Below, in pieces: positions 7,628-16,254 of a DNA stretch of 41,030 nucleotides (positions are counted from its first letter, which is position 1; each line of letters opens with the position of its first letter). The DNA is from Chloroflexota bacterium (lineage in GTDB: Bacteria > Chloroflexota > Dehalococcoidia > FW602-bin16). Made by a program: the position numbers and the translations under genes. The stretch spans positions 1 to 41,030 of the forward strand of contig SCTZ01000007.1 of NCBI GenBank assembly GCA_004297765.1, written 5' to 3'. The notes under the pieces are model-generated. The model was not told where the DNA came from and ran no database searches. It saw only the letters and a list, made by a program, of their open reading frames with translations.

Positions 7628-9918
7628 AGGGTGCGTCGAGCGCCGCTCTGCAAGAGCTAACCAAACAGTATGCGGCCGCGCTGGAGTCCTACGTTGCACG
7701 GCCCACGGAGGCCTTGCGGGAGCGCGCCTACCAACTCGGAATCGAAGCGGTCAGCAACGGACTGGGCGTGCTGAACGTCGCGGCCGCTCATCAAGAGGCG
7801 CTGCTCGCCGCCCTTGCCCAGGCTCGCACGCCCGAGGAAAGCGCCCATGTCACCAGCCTGGCTCTGGAATTCATGCTGGAAAGCCTTGTCCCATTCGAGA
7901 TGACCCATCGCGGCTATAAGGAGGCGATCCAAAACCTCGTCTCCGCCAACGAAGCGCTGCGCGACAGTGAAGCGAAGAACCTGGCGTTCCTCAACGCCAT
8001 CCCCGATGCCATGTTTCGCATAAGGCGGGACGGGACCTATCTGGACTTCAAAGCCGGCAAGAACGACAGAGCGGTGGTCCAAATCGACAACATCGTCGGC
8101 AAGAACGCCGCGGAGGTCTTGCCGGCCGATCTGGCCCGCCAGATCCTGGACAATACTCAGCGCGCGTTGGAGAGCGGCACGCCACAGGTCTTCGAGTATC
8201 GACTGGCGCTGAACGGCGATCGGCACGATTACGAGATCAGGCTGGCCGTCAGCGGAACCGACGAAGTCCTGGGTATCATGCGCGACATTACCGAGCGCAA
8301 GCGGGCAGAGGAGGAACACGCCAAGCTAATCCGCGAACAGGCCGCCCGCGCGGAGGCCCAGGCGGGTCAAGAACGCATCAGCAACATCCTGGAAAGCATC
8401 ACGGACGGATTTGTTGCCCTCGACAACGAGTGGCGACCCACGTACATCAACCGACAAGCAGAGCGGATGCTACGAATCAAACGCGAGCGCCTCCTGAACA
8501 AGACCATCTGGGAGGCGATGCCAGAGATGGCCGGCTCCACGTTCGACCGGGAGTTTCACAGGGCCGTCGCCGAGCAGGTGACCGTCCAGTTCAAAGAATT
8601 CTATCAACCCCTCGGGGCCTGGTTTGAGGTGCACGCCTATCCCTCCAGGGAGGGGCTGTCCATCTATTTCCGCGACATCACCGAGCAGCGACACCACGAG
8701 CGAGCGCGGCTGGGACTGGCCATGGTCGCCAAGCAGATCACGGCCGCCCTGGAGGTGCAACCGGCTCTGGAGATAGCGGTGAATGGACTGGTTGCGAGCT
8801 TCGATGTTGACCTGGCCTGCATCTGGCTCTGGGACACGGAGGAGCAGGCATTGATGTTGCGAGCCAGCGCCGGGCTCTCACCCCTCACCACCGACTCCCG
8901 TTTCGAGCGCGTGCCCATGGGCGAATCCTACATCGGCACCATCGCAGCCAGGCGAGAGCCGCTCTGGAGCAACGAGCTGCAGAGCGAGGTCTGGTGGGCA
9001 GACGCCGAGTGGACCCGGCAAGCGGGAATCGTCGCCTTCGCCGGCTTTCCCCTGCTGGTGAGCGACCATCTACTCGGCGTCATGGGACTGTTCAGCCGCC
9101 GAGCATTCGATGCTGATGACCTCACAGCGCTCTCGACGCTGACGGAGAACCTCTCCGTCGCCATCGAGAAAGCGCGCCTGCTTTCCAGAGTCCGAGCCGC
9201 CCTGAACCTGCGCGCGGAGTTCATCCATGCCGCCGCCCACGAGCTCCGAACGCCGGTCACCATCCTCAGGGGCTATGCGGAGCTGCTACACCGCTTCCCG
9301 GATCCTCGCTCAGCCGTCTTCGGCCGAGCCCTTCGCGCTCTGGAATCGAGCGCTGAGCGTGTCGCACGTCTGGCCAGCGATCTGGTCGAGGCCGACGCGC
9401 TCGAGCGTGGCACAACGATTCTGCAGACCCAGCAGTTTGACCTGGCGGAGCTGGCCAAACAGGTTGTCGCGATGGCTTCGGCAGAGCACCCGGACTACCG
9501 TTTCGACGTAGCCGTGGCTTCAGCGGTGGTCGTCGCCGATCGAGAGCGCATCGGACAGGCCATCCGACACCTGCTCGACAACGCGGTCCGCTATCAGCCC
9601 CAAACGGGCGAGATCCTCGTGACCGTGGCTGTGCGCCACGGTGAGGCGGTGCTCACGGTCAAGGACCAGGGACCGGGGGTCGCACCGGAGCGTCAGCCCC
9701 ACATGTTCGAGCCGATGTACGAGCCAATCCCTCCTGGCCAAATCGGCTACGTGGGAGTAGTGGGTCTCGGCCTCATGATCAGCAAGCGACTCATCGAGCT
9801 GCACGGCGGCCGGATCTGGCTGGAGAGCAAGCCTGGCCGGGGCAGCGCCTTCCACGTCGCGCTCCCGCTCGCGCCGCAAAGCGCTGAGCAGTCTGCAAAC
9901 AGAGGGGATGGAGAATAG
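7624..9918 (+). CDS. Histidine kinase with RsbU_N-like, PAS-PAS and GAF domains (probable stressosome output)
   Basis: In this 764-residue protein, residues 1-110 are all-helical (ELTKQYAAALESYV, NVAAAHQEALLAAL, LEFMLESLVPFEMTHRGYK), matching the N-terminal domain by which RsbU docks RsbT. PAS1 is about 118-225, PAS2 about 252-356, GAF about 372-520. HisKA has His539 in HAAAHELRTP. HATPase_c has LLDNAVRY (Asn653), DQGPGV and GLGLMISKRL. It overlaps rsbX by 4 nt and is followed 3 nt later by a response regulator. RsbT probably activates this kinase instead of an RsbU phosphatase, converting stressosome output into His-Asp phosphorelay. That coupling is inference from domain and operon context. 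Confidence 0.9.
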   Translation: MKGASSAALQELTKQYAAALESYVARPTEALRERAYQLGIEAVSNGLGVLNVAAAHQEALLAALAQARTPEESAHVTSLALEFMLESLVPFEMTHRGYKEAIQNLVSANEALRDSEAKNLAFLNAIPDAMFRIRRDGTYLDFKAGKNDRAVVQIDNIVGKNAAEVLPADLARQILDNTQRALESGTPQVFEYRLALNGDRHDYEIRLAVSGTDEVLGIMRDITERKRAEEEHAKLIREQAARAEAQAGQERISNILESITDGFVALDNEWRPTYINRQAERMLRIKRERLLNKTIWEAMPEMAGSTFDREFHRAVAEQVTVQFKEFYQPLGAWFEVHAYPSREGLSIYFRDITEQRHHERARLGLAMVAKQITAALEVQPALEIAVNGLVASFDVDLACIWLWDTEEQALMLRASAGLSPLTTDSRFERVPMGESYIGTIAARREPLWSNELQSEVWWADAEWTRQAGIVAFAGFPLLVSDHLLGVMGLFSRRAFDADDLTALSTLTENLSVAIEKARLLSRVRAALNLRAEFIHAAAHELRTPVTILRGYAELLHRFPDPRSAVFGRALRALESSAERVARLASDLVEADALERGTTILQTQQFDLAELAKQVVAMASAEHPDYRFDVAVASAVVVADRERIGQAIRHLLDNAVRYQPQTGEILVTVAVRHGEAVLTVKDQGPGVAPERQPHMFEPMYEPIPPGQIGYVGVVGLGLMISKRLIELHGGRIWLESKPGRGSAFHVALPLAPQSAEQSANRGDGE

Positions 9919-9921
9919 GCC

Positions 9922-10308
9922 GTGGCGACCGCACCGAACCACCCCCGAAGCGTGCTGGTTGTGGAGGACGACCGCGCCCTCAATGCCTTGCTAGCGGACA
10001 TCTTCGATATGAGCGGCTACCGCGTCCTGCAAGCCTTCGATGGCAACCAGGCCTACAGCCTGATCGGTCAGGAGCACCCTGACATCGTCACGCTCGACCT
10101 GATGCTCCCGGGCATGCTGGGTCAAGACGTTCTGCGCCGCACCAAGAACGATCCGTCCACCCGCAACGTTCATTTCATCGTCGTGAGCGCCTGGAGCCAG
10201 AGCCTCACCGACGCCGACCGCGAGCTAGCCGACGCGGTCTTCACCAAGCCCTTCGACGTCGACCGCATGCTAGAAACGGCCGATAAGCTGGCGAGGGCGG
10301 GAGGATAG
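9922..10308 (+). CDS. Single-domain response regulator
   Basis: The 128-residue REC domain starts with GTG at 9922. The acidic pocket is Glu15-Asp16-Asp17 (VVEDDRAL), the phosphoacceptor is Asp59 (VTLDLMLPG), the switch residue Ser89 (VVSAWS) and the conserved Lys109 (FTKPFD). It has no output domain, so it must act by protein contact or pass phosphate on. It is the last gene of the stressosome operon and the obvious partner of the kinase at 7624. Confidence 0.92.
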   Translation: MATAPNHPRSVLVVEDDRALNALLADIFDMSGYRVLQAFDGNQAYSLIGQEHPDIVTLDLMLPGMLGQDVLRRTKNDPSTRNVHFIVVSAWSQSLTDADRELADAVFTKPFDVDRMLETADKLARAGG

Positions 10309-10320
10309 CTGAGGGGCGGC

Positions 10321-10446
10321 TTGACGGCCGCTCAGCGAGAGCGACGATCGGCTGCTCTGGCGGCCGCGGACGAGCTGCGCTCGAAGCAGCCAGTGCACAC
10401 TGTCGTCGAGGAACTGCTGGCGGAAGTTCGAGACGAAGAGCTATGA
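10321..10446 (+). CDS. VapB-like antitoxin (short)
   Basis: This 41-codon frame from TTG 10321 is preceded by GAGGGG. It encodes a charged helical peptide (LTAAQRERRSAALAAADELR, then VHTVVEELLAEVRDEEL). Its stop overlaps the ATG of a PIN-domain fragment (CTATGA), the classic antitoxin-toxin junction. It may be a whole small antitoxin or the C-terminal part of one. Confidence 0.5.
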   Translation: MTAAQRERRSAALAAADELRSKQPVHTVVEELLAEVRDEEL

Positions 10447-10520
10447 TCGTTGTCGATGCGTCGCTCGTGCTAAAGCTGTTCCTGAACGAGCCGGATAGCC
10501 CGCAGTTTCATGGGCACTGA
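10443..10520 (+). pseudogene. VapC-type PIN toxin, N-terminal remnant
   Basis: MIVVDASLVLKLFLNEPDS is the diagnostic start of VapC ribonucleases, with catalytic Asp5 in VVDAS. Reading ends at TGA 10518-10520 after 25 residues, so the remaining PIN acidic residues are missing. A palindromic repeat begins about 30 bp later and probably marks the break point. The toxin is inactive. Confidence 0.8.
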
Positions 10521-10552
10521 CAGAAATGGGAACAAACGGGCGAGATACTCTT

Positions 10553-10710
10553 AGCGGTGCATCCGCCAAGTCCGATCGACATCCGTAGTGGCGGACGGCT
10601 CTGTCCGCCAGGGGCGGGGGGCGCGCCCTACCCCACCCCTGGCGGACACGGCGGTCCGCCACTACGATAGCGCAAAGGATCTGGCGGATGCGCCACTTAG
10701 CGCCACCGCT
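10553..10710. repeat. Large palindromic repeat following the vapC remnant
   Basis: Outer arms AGCGGTG/CACCGCT and GCATCCGCCA/TGGCGGATGC enclose inner arms GTAGTGGCGGAC/GTCCGCCACTAC and TGTCCGCCAGGGG/CCCCTGGCGGACA. The element can form a long, nearly continuous hairpin. It contains no gene and lies directly downstream of the truncated VapC, so insertion may have truncated it. The sequence from 10711 to the MITE at 10794 shows nothing recognisable. Confidence 0.75.
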
Positions 10711-10793
10711 CTTCCGGTCTGAGACCTTCTCCGTTCTGCGCCGCAGCATGTACCGAGGCATCCTCTCATGTCATGTGTCACTCACTCTTCAGG

Positions 10794-11093
10794 CTAGTGT
10801 TCGACCACAGAGAAGACGCTCCCTGTCATTCTGAGCGCCGCAGCGCGAAGAATCCGTATCCCCAGGGCGCGGATTCTTCGGCGTGCGCGCCTCAGAATGA
10901 CAAGAGTCCACTGAAAGAAGGTCGGAATCACGGATGCCGACGAGAACATTCCCCACTGAGCCTTCCCATAGACGCCAGAATAGGGATGATGCCCACGGAA
11001 TGGGCTGTTTCTTGGGGTGTTCGCCCCACCGGCTCCGACCCAACCACCTTCTTTCAGTGGACTCATGACAAAACCAGTGTGGTCGAACACTAG
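10794..11093. mobile_element. 300-bp MITE with 16-bp perfect terminal inverted repeats (CTAG family A)
   Basis: The left terminus CTAGTGTTCGACCACA (10794-10809) is the exact complement of TGTGGTCGAACACTAG (11078-11093). Inside is a second inverted pair, GTCCACTGAAAGAAGGT (10906-10922) and ACCTTCTTTCAGTGGAC (11046-11062), and the GTCATTCTGAGCG hairpin module. There is no transposase; a 106-codon open frame running through it is spurious. The right end lies 24 bp from the putative hicA -10 (TACAAT at 11117), so insertion may have altered that promoter. Confidence 0.85.
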
Positions 11094-11152
11094 GTACTGC
11101 CGAGCGGGCAGATGTAGTACAATACACGTCAGGACAGCTATAGGGGTGCCGA

Positions 11153-11385
11153 ATGCCAGAGATGCGCAATGTGCGCCCGGCCGATGTGGTTGCTGCGTTG
11201 CAGCGGGCTGGAGGCATGATGCGCGGGGGCAAGGCAGCCACGCAAACCTGAAGATGCCAAACGGGCGAATCGTGACAATCCCAATGCACCGAGGTGCGGT
11301 GAAGATTGGGCTGTTACGTGACGCGTTGCGCAAAGCGGAGCTGACCGAGGATGAGTTCGCACGGCTGCTGCGAGGAGGAGAATAG
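11153..11385 (+). pseudogene. hicA: HicA toxin, frameshifted
   Basis: The first frame from ATG 11153 reads MPEMRNVRPADVVAALQRAGG and stops early. The next frame continues QGSHANLKMPNGRIVTIPMH and ends LLRDALRKAELTEDEFARLL. Together these form a standard HicA of about 77 residues, including the catalytic GSH motif. The frames join at the run GGGGG (11225-11229): one extra G, or a -1 slip there, restores the protein. It may be a true inactivating mutation, a homopolymer sequencing error, or (least likely) programmed frameshifting. hicB starts 1 nt downstream. Confidence 0.8.
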
Positions 11386-11386
11386 G

Positions 11387-11608
11387 ATGGACTACGCGGT
11401 AGTGATCCATCCGGCGGACGAGGGAGGATACTGGGCCGAAGTGCCCGCGCTACCAGGCTGCTACGGTCAGGGAGAGACGATGGAGGAAGTCCTGGAAGAC
11501 ACGCGCCAGGCCATCGTCTCCCGCATCGAGGCGCTGCGAGAAGATGGTCAGCCCGTACCAACAGAGAGCGGTCTGGTCGTCACCACGATCACGCTACCCG
11601 CCGCCTGA
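11387..11608 (+). CDS. hicB: HicB-family antitoxin
   Basis: The 74-residue protein starts at ATG 11387 with GAGGAGGAG upstream. The sequence DYAVVIHPADEGGYWAEVPA and LPGCYGQGETMEEVLEDTR is the HicB partial RNase-H-like fold. There is no added DNA-binding domain. It is intact although its partner HicA is frameshifted. Confidence 0.87.
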   Translation: MDYAVVIHPADEGGYWAEVPALPGCYGQGETMEEVLEDTRQAIVSRIEALREDGQPVPTESGLVVTTITLPAA

Positions 11609-11743
11609 TCGCCAAGGCGAAGCTCTGAGAAGAGGTTGGGGGATGAGCTGGGGCCACCGATCGAAGAGATGCGATCCTCAACTGGTCTTCAGGTCGTTTG
11701 TTATCACGATAGCTTGTCTCTTGAGTTCTGGCCTTAATCGTGC

Positions 11744-11759
11744 TACTTTGTACAAAGTA
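11744..11759. promoter_or_regulatory. Probable Phd/YefM operator palindrome
   Basis: TACTTTGTACAAAGTA is a perfect 16-bp palindrome with TGTACA core, the core reported for YefM-type antitoxin operators. It lies 22 bp upstream of the antitoxin ATG at 11782, the right place for autoregulation. Confidence 0.65.
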
Positions 11760-11781
11760 TGACGATAATGAGGAAGGTGAC

Positions 11782-12114
11782 ATGCGCGAGCGGGAACCGA
11801 TCACTCAAACAATAAAAGCCTCAGAGGTTAGGCAACAGTTCAGCCAGCTCATCAACAAGGTCTTTCGTGGGGAAACCCGGGTACTGGTGGAGAAAAGCGG
11901 CATTCCCGTGGCGGCGATTATCTCCGCCACCGATCTCGACGAGCTCAACCGCCTCGAGGAGGAGCGAGACAAGGATTTTGCCATCATCGAAGAGATACGG
12001 GCAGCCTTCAAAGATGTGCCCGATGAGGAACTGGAGCGGGAAGTGACCAAAGCAATCACCAATGCCCGGAGGAAGCACCGAGCGGCAGTCCGTCATACTA
12101 CCAAAGCTTCGTGA
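11782..12114 (+). CDS. Phd/YefM-family antitoxin
   Basis: The 110-residue protein starts at ATG 11782 with AGGAAGG upstream; an earlier ATG at 11740 precedes the operator and lacks a ribosome site. The N-terminal half (IKASEVRQQFSQLINKVFRG, VLVEKSGIPVAAII) is the Phd/YefM DNA-binding and dimerisation fold. The C-terminal helix (EEERDKDFAIIEEIRAAF) is the toxin-wrapping region. Its stop overlaps the GTG of the PIN toxin (GTGA). Confidence 0.87.
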   Translation: MREREPITQTIKASEVRQQFSQLINKVFRGETRVLVEKSGIPVAAIISATDLDELNRLEEERDKDFAIIEEIRAAFKDVPDEELEREVTKAITNARRKHRAAVRHTTKAS

Positions 12115-12541
12115 TAGCGGCCGTTCTGGACACAAATGTGCTGGCCTCGGGATTCGTTCGCCGCAACCCCACGAGCCCAGTAGTCCAGTTGCTTGATGCC
12201 TGGCATGCCCGTCTCTACACGCTTGTCATCTCCGAACACATCATCGCCGAGCTAGCCCGAGCTTAGGCAGAGCCCTACTTTCGCCAGCACATCACCCGAG
12301 AGCAAGCCGCACGCCTGGTTACTCTTCTCCGTCGCAGAGCCACCCTGACTAATATCACCGTTGAGGTTCATGGAATCGCTACCCACCAGGAAGACGATTT
12401 GTCCTGGCCACCGCTCTTTCCGCGCACGCGGACTACCTGGTTTCAGGGGACACCAAACTACAACGCCTGGGCACCTACGAGAAGGTCAGAATCTTGAGTC
12501 CTCGGGCGTTCCTGGACCTACTGACCACGCAACCCGCATAG
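12111..12541 (+). pseudogene. PIN-domain toxin, inactivated by a stop codon and a frameshift
   Basis: From GTG 12111 the frame reads VIAAVLDTNVLASGF (catalytic Asp in LDTN) and ISEHIIAELARA, then hits TAG at 12264-12266. It resumes in frame with AEPYFRQHITREQAARLV. Near 12402 a one-base loss shifts the frame at the acidic motif (EDDL, then LATALSAHADYLVSGDTKL), ending at 12541. All PIN motifs are recognisable, so decay is recent. The antitoxin upstream is intact. Confidence 0.85.
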
Positions 12542-12591
12542 GCGCCAAACGCGCCACGATGAGGGACTATGGAAGCCGGGCGCTATCATCA

Positions 12592-12628
12592 GTTCCAATG
12601 CTCACCCGGTCTCCAGGCCGGGTGCAAC
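12592..12628 (-). repeat. Orphan degenerate CRISPR repeat
   Basis: This 37-bp sequence differs from the array consensus at five positions. It lies 316 bp beyond the leader-distal end of the array, in the same orientation. The 316 bp between (12629-12944) hold no further repeat or gene I can recognise, and are probably decayed old array or invading DNA. Confidence 0.8.
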
Positions 12629-12944
12629 CTTCTCGATACAACGGGGTGCGCGTCACAGTTCCGCGCCGTGGTTCCGGCCGCGGACGCAGCTGTCAGCGGA
12701 TTCGGGATCGGATTGAGCGGATACGTGCCTCCAGCCGAAGATCGGCAGACACCGCCTGCGCGGCGAGTGGCCCTGCATGCATGATTGGCTGAGACCCGAA
12801 GCATCCTGAGGCAAGGCTCCGCCTCCCGCCGCGGCCATCCGTGCAATCCGTTCCCAGAAATCCGTTGACAGCACCCCAGTCCGACAGGCCGCTGGGGGAT
12901 ACTGACGCCCACCCGACCCCAACATCGTTCGGCTCTACGCCGCA

Positions 12945-15900
12945 GTCTCAATCCTCACCCGGACTCCCGACCGGGTGCAACCGCTGAATCGAGATCGCCT
13001 CGTCAAGCTCTTCACGTTTCAATCCTCACCCGGCCTCCCGACCGGGTGCAACGATCCGCCGATCGCTGCCGCAGACGTGGCAGACGGTGTTTCAATCCTC
13101 ACCCGGCCTCCCGACCGGGTGCAACATCGTTGCTCAGCTGGCCAGGATGGATCAGGATCGCATGTTTCAATCCTCACCCGGCCTCCCGACCGGGTGCAAC
13201 AACAAGGGGCAGGGCAACCCGTTGGTCATCGTCGAGGTTTCAATCCTCACCCGGCCTCCCGACCGGGTGCAACGCTTGAACATCTCGGCATGTATATCCC
13301 GCCGATAGAAGTTTCAATCCTCACCCGGCCTCCCGACCGGGTGCAACACTGAGGCGAGTCTGCGAACAATATCAAATCAATTAGTTTCAATCCTCACCCG
13401 GCCTCCCGACCGGGTGCAACGGAAACCATCATGGACACCGTCTTCGCCACCTTCGAGTTTCAATCCTCACCCGGCCTCCCGACCGGGTGCAACCGCGCGG
13501 CCACCTCCCCACTCTCGCCCGGCGAGATCGAGTTTCAATCCTCACCCGGCCTCCCGACCGGGTGCAACACGAGTATAACCAGTAGCGCCACCGCCGGCCG
13601 CCTGTTTCGATCCTCACCCGGCCTCCCGACCGGGTGCAACCACAGCGGATTGCTGAAGAGCTTTACGCTATGCTGACGTTTCAATCCTCACCCGGCCTCC
13701 CGACCGGGTGCAACCACATGCTGCCGCTGGTGCGGATCCTGGAGGGGAGGGAGTTTCAATCCTCACCCGGCCTCCCGACCGGGTGCAACTCCAGCTCATT
13801 GAGCAACCGCCCACGTGCCAGGATGTTTCAATCCTCACCCGGCCTCCCGACCGGGTGCAACACAGCCAAGGATGTCGCCGCCTTACTCGGGACATCCGAG
13901 TTTCAATCCTCACCCGGCCTCCCGACCGGGTGCAACAGAGCCAAGATGGTCGGCCTACTGGGGCTGCCCGGCGTTTCAATCCTCACCCGGCCTCCCGACC
14001 GGGTGCAACACGGCACAAGCTACCGCATCGACCGCGAGCCCCTGAGTTTCAATCCTCACCCGGCCTCCCGACCGGGTGCAACGCTGACGCTTCTCGTCGA
14101 CGAGCTGCCCACCGGAGGGTTTCAATCCTCACCCGGCCTCCCGACCGGGTGCAACGTGCACTTGCGTGGGTGGTGGTTGGGACCGATGGCAGTTTCAATC
14201 CTCACCCGGCCTCCCGACCGGGTGCAACCGGGCAGGCAGCACGAGGGTTCGGGCACGTCACGGGCGTTTCAATCCTCACCCGGCCTCCCGACCGGGTGCA
14301 ACCTTGCTAATCTTGGCGTGCAGACGCCGCAAACGAGGAGTTTCAATCCTCACCCGGCCTCCCGACCGGGTGCAACCTGCGGGCTATCACGCGGATTGCC
14401 GACGTACTAGTAGTTTCAATCCTCACCCGGCCTCCCGACCGGGTGCAACGCCCGGATATGTCGAAGCCTTCGAGCACGCATGGGTTTCAATCCTCACCCG
14501 GCCTCCCGACCGGGTGCAACGTGTTTGGTGTATTTTCTGCTGGTCTATGCTATCCTGTTTCAATCCTCACCCGGCCTCCCGACCGGGTGCAACTCTGGAC
14601 CGCATCGAAGCCGGGCTGGCAGAGGTGGTTTCAATCCTCACCCGGCCTCCCGACCGGGTGCAACGGTGAGGTCGCCGACGTGGTATTCGGGGACCTGATG
14701 GTTTCAATCCTCACCCGGCCTCCCGACCGGGTGCAACGTAGTACACAGTGACAAGCTTATGGGCATGTTGCTGTTTCAATCCTCACCCGGCCTCCCGACC
14801 GGGTGCAACTTTGGTGCGGTTGTTCCGTTCATCGTTTGCAAGTATGTTTCAATCCTCACCCGGCCTCCCGACCGGGTGCAACCTCATCCTTCTGCTCCTT
14901 TTGCTCGGCGGGTCCGAGTTTCAATCCTCACCCGGCCTCCCGACCGGGTGCAACGTCCGTATATGACATGCAATCTTATAACGTGCTGGTTTCAATCCTC
15001 ACCCGGCCTCCCGACCGGGTGCAACTCGATGTGTCCGTACCCAGGTATTCATCGCCCAGAAAGTTTCAATCCTCACCCGGCCTCCCGACCGGGTGCAACG
15101 ATGAGCGCGGCTGGTCGCAAGAGCAGCTCTCGCTGAGTTTCAATCCTCACCCGGCCTCCCGACCGGGTGCAACCCGCCGCCGTCCCGTCTGGCAGCCTGC
15201 CGTGGAGTCGTTTCAATCCTCACCCGGCCTCCCGACCGGGTGCAACGCGGCTTCTCGTATTTGCCGAGGTTGACCTTGCGATGGTTTCAATCCTCACCCG
15301 GCCTCCCGACCGGGTGCAACGCCGGATGCGTCCAACCGCTACTGCACCGCCGACCAGTTTCAATCCTCACCCGGCCTCCCGACCGGGTGCAACCTGCCTG
15401 AGCATCAGCAGGCCGACGCCAATGAGTTTCAATCCTCACCCGGCCTCCCGACCGGGTGCAACGCCGCGTCCCCTAGACAGCAATTCCCATCTCGCGATAG
15501 TTTCAATCCTCACCCGGCCTCCCGACCGGGTGCAACCTGGCCGACTACGTAACCACGCAGTTTAGCAAGCAAAAGTTTCAATCCTCACCCGGCCTCCCGA
15601 CCGGGTGCAACTTGCGTGTACGGTTGTCAATAGGCGAGTTTTTATGTTTCAATCCTCACCCGGCCTCCCGACCGGGTGCAACGTCAAAAGCGGACGGGCA
15701 ACGGGGAAACATCCGGCAAGTTTCAATCCTCACCCGGCCTCCCGACCGGGTGCAACATCGTGGGTACAAGATAGAGACTCCGTTTCTGTGCGTTTCAATC
15801 CTCACCCGGCCTCCCGACCGGGTGCAACGTAATCTCGATCTCTCGATACTTCCGATTGTCAGGTTTCAATCCTCACCCGGCCTCCCGACCGGGTGCAACC

Positions 15901-16042
15901 ACGGCCGCGGCATTGGGCGTGCGACGCGAGGACAGGTTTCAATCCTCACCCGGCCTCCCGACCGGGTGCAACAACGCCATCATCACTCTGATCGCCGGGC
16001 AGGAAGTTTCAATCCTCACCCGGCCTCCCGACCGGGTGCAAC
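12945..16042 (-). CRISPR. Type I-C CRISPR array: 43 repeats, 42 spacers
   Basis: Repeats are 37 bp, spacers 31-38 bp (mostly 34-38). Read on the minus strand the repeat starts GTTGCACCCGG, forms a 7-bp stem CACCCGG/CCGGGTG with an 8-nt loop, and ends with the 11-nt handle AGGATTGAAAC, the typical I-C 3' end. Orientation is set by this ATTGAAAC end, by cas2 and the leader next to 16042, and by decay at the far end: the 12945 repeat has two changes and an orphan lies at 12592. The repeat at 13604 has one A-to-G change (plus strand); the others are uniform. Every protein frame through this region is a repeat artefact. Confidence 0.98.
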
Positions 16043-16254
16043 GGCACCCCACGGTGCCCGGAAGAATACTCTGAGACGCCATTTGACGCCTCAGGACGCC
16101 ACTTTCACAGATCGTGCTGTTGCGCTACATCACCCGCCACTCTGCCGCGCGGTCGTAGCGACAACCGCGAAATCACCTCCTTCTGCTGGACCCCACCCTG
16201 CTTTTTCGGCGCGAACCCCCTGGGCCGCACACCACAGCTTGGGGTTCGCGCGCC
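16043..16254 (-). promoter_or_regulatory. CRISPR leader
   Basis: This is the 212-bp non-coding stretch between cas2 and the first repeat. Next to the array is a hairpin GGCACC-CCAC-GGTGCC (16043-16058). Beyond it, GACGCC (GGCGTC on the transcribed strand) occurs at 16075, 16085 and 16095 with exact 10-bp phasing. At the cas2 side, GCGCGAACCCC (16209-16219) and GGGGTTCGCGC (16241-16251) form a perfect 11-bp inverted repeat. A clear -35/-10 pair was not found. These motifs may position Cas1-Cas2 or a DNA-bending protein. Confidence 0.8.

Noticed and set aside
10773-11093. A 106-codon plus-strand frame and a 255-codon minus-strand frame across the MITE.
   Set aside because: They consist of inverted-repeat sequence (CHSERRSAKNPYPQG-like peptides) common to such elements and have no family.
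12975-16074. Many open frames of 70-340 codons through the CRISPR array, encoding repeated peptides such as FNPHPASRPGAT and its other-frame versions.
   Set aside because: They are translations of the 37-bp repeats; length follows from the absence of stops in the repeat, with no ribosome sites or protein family.
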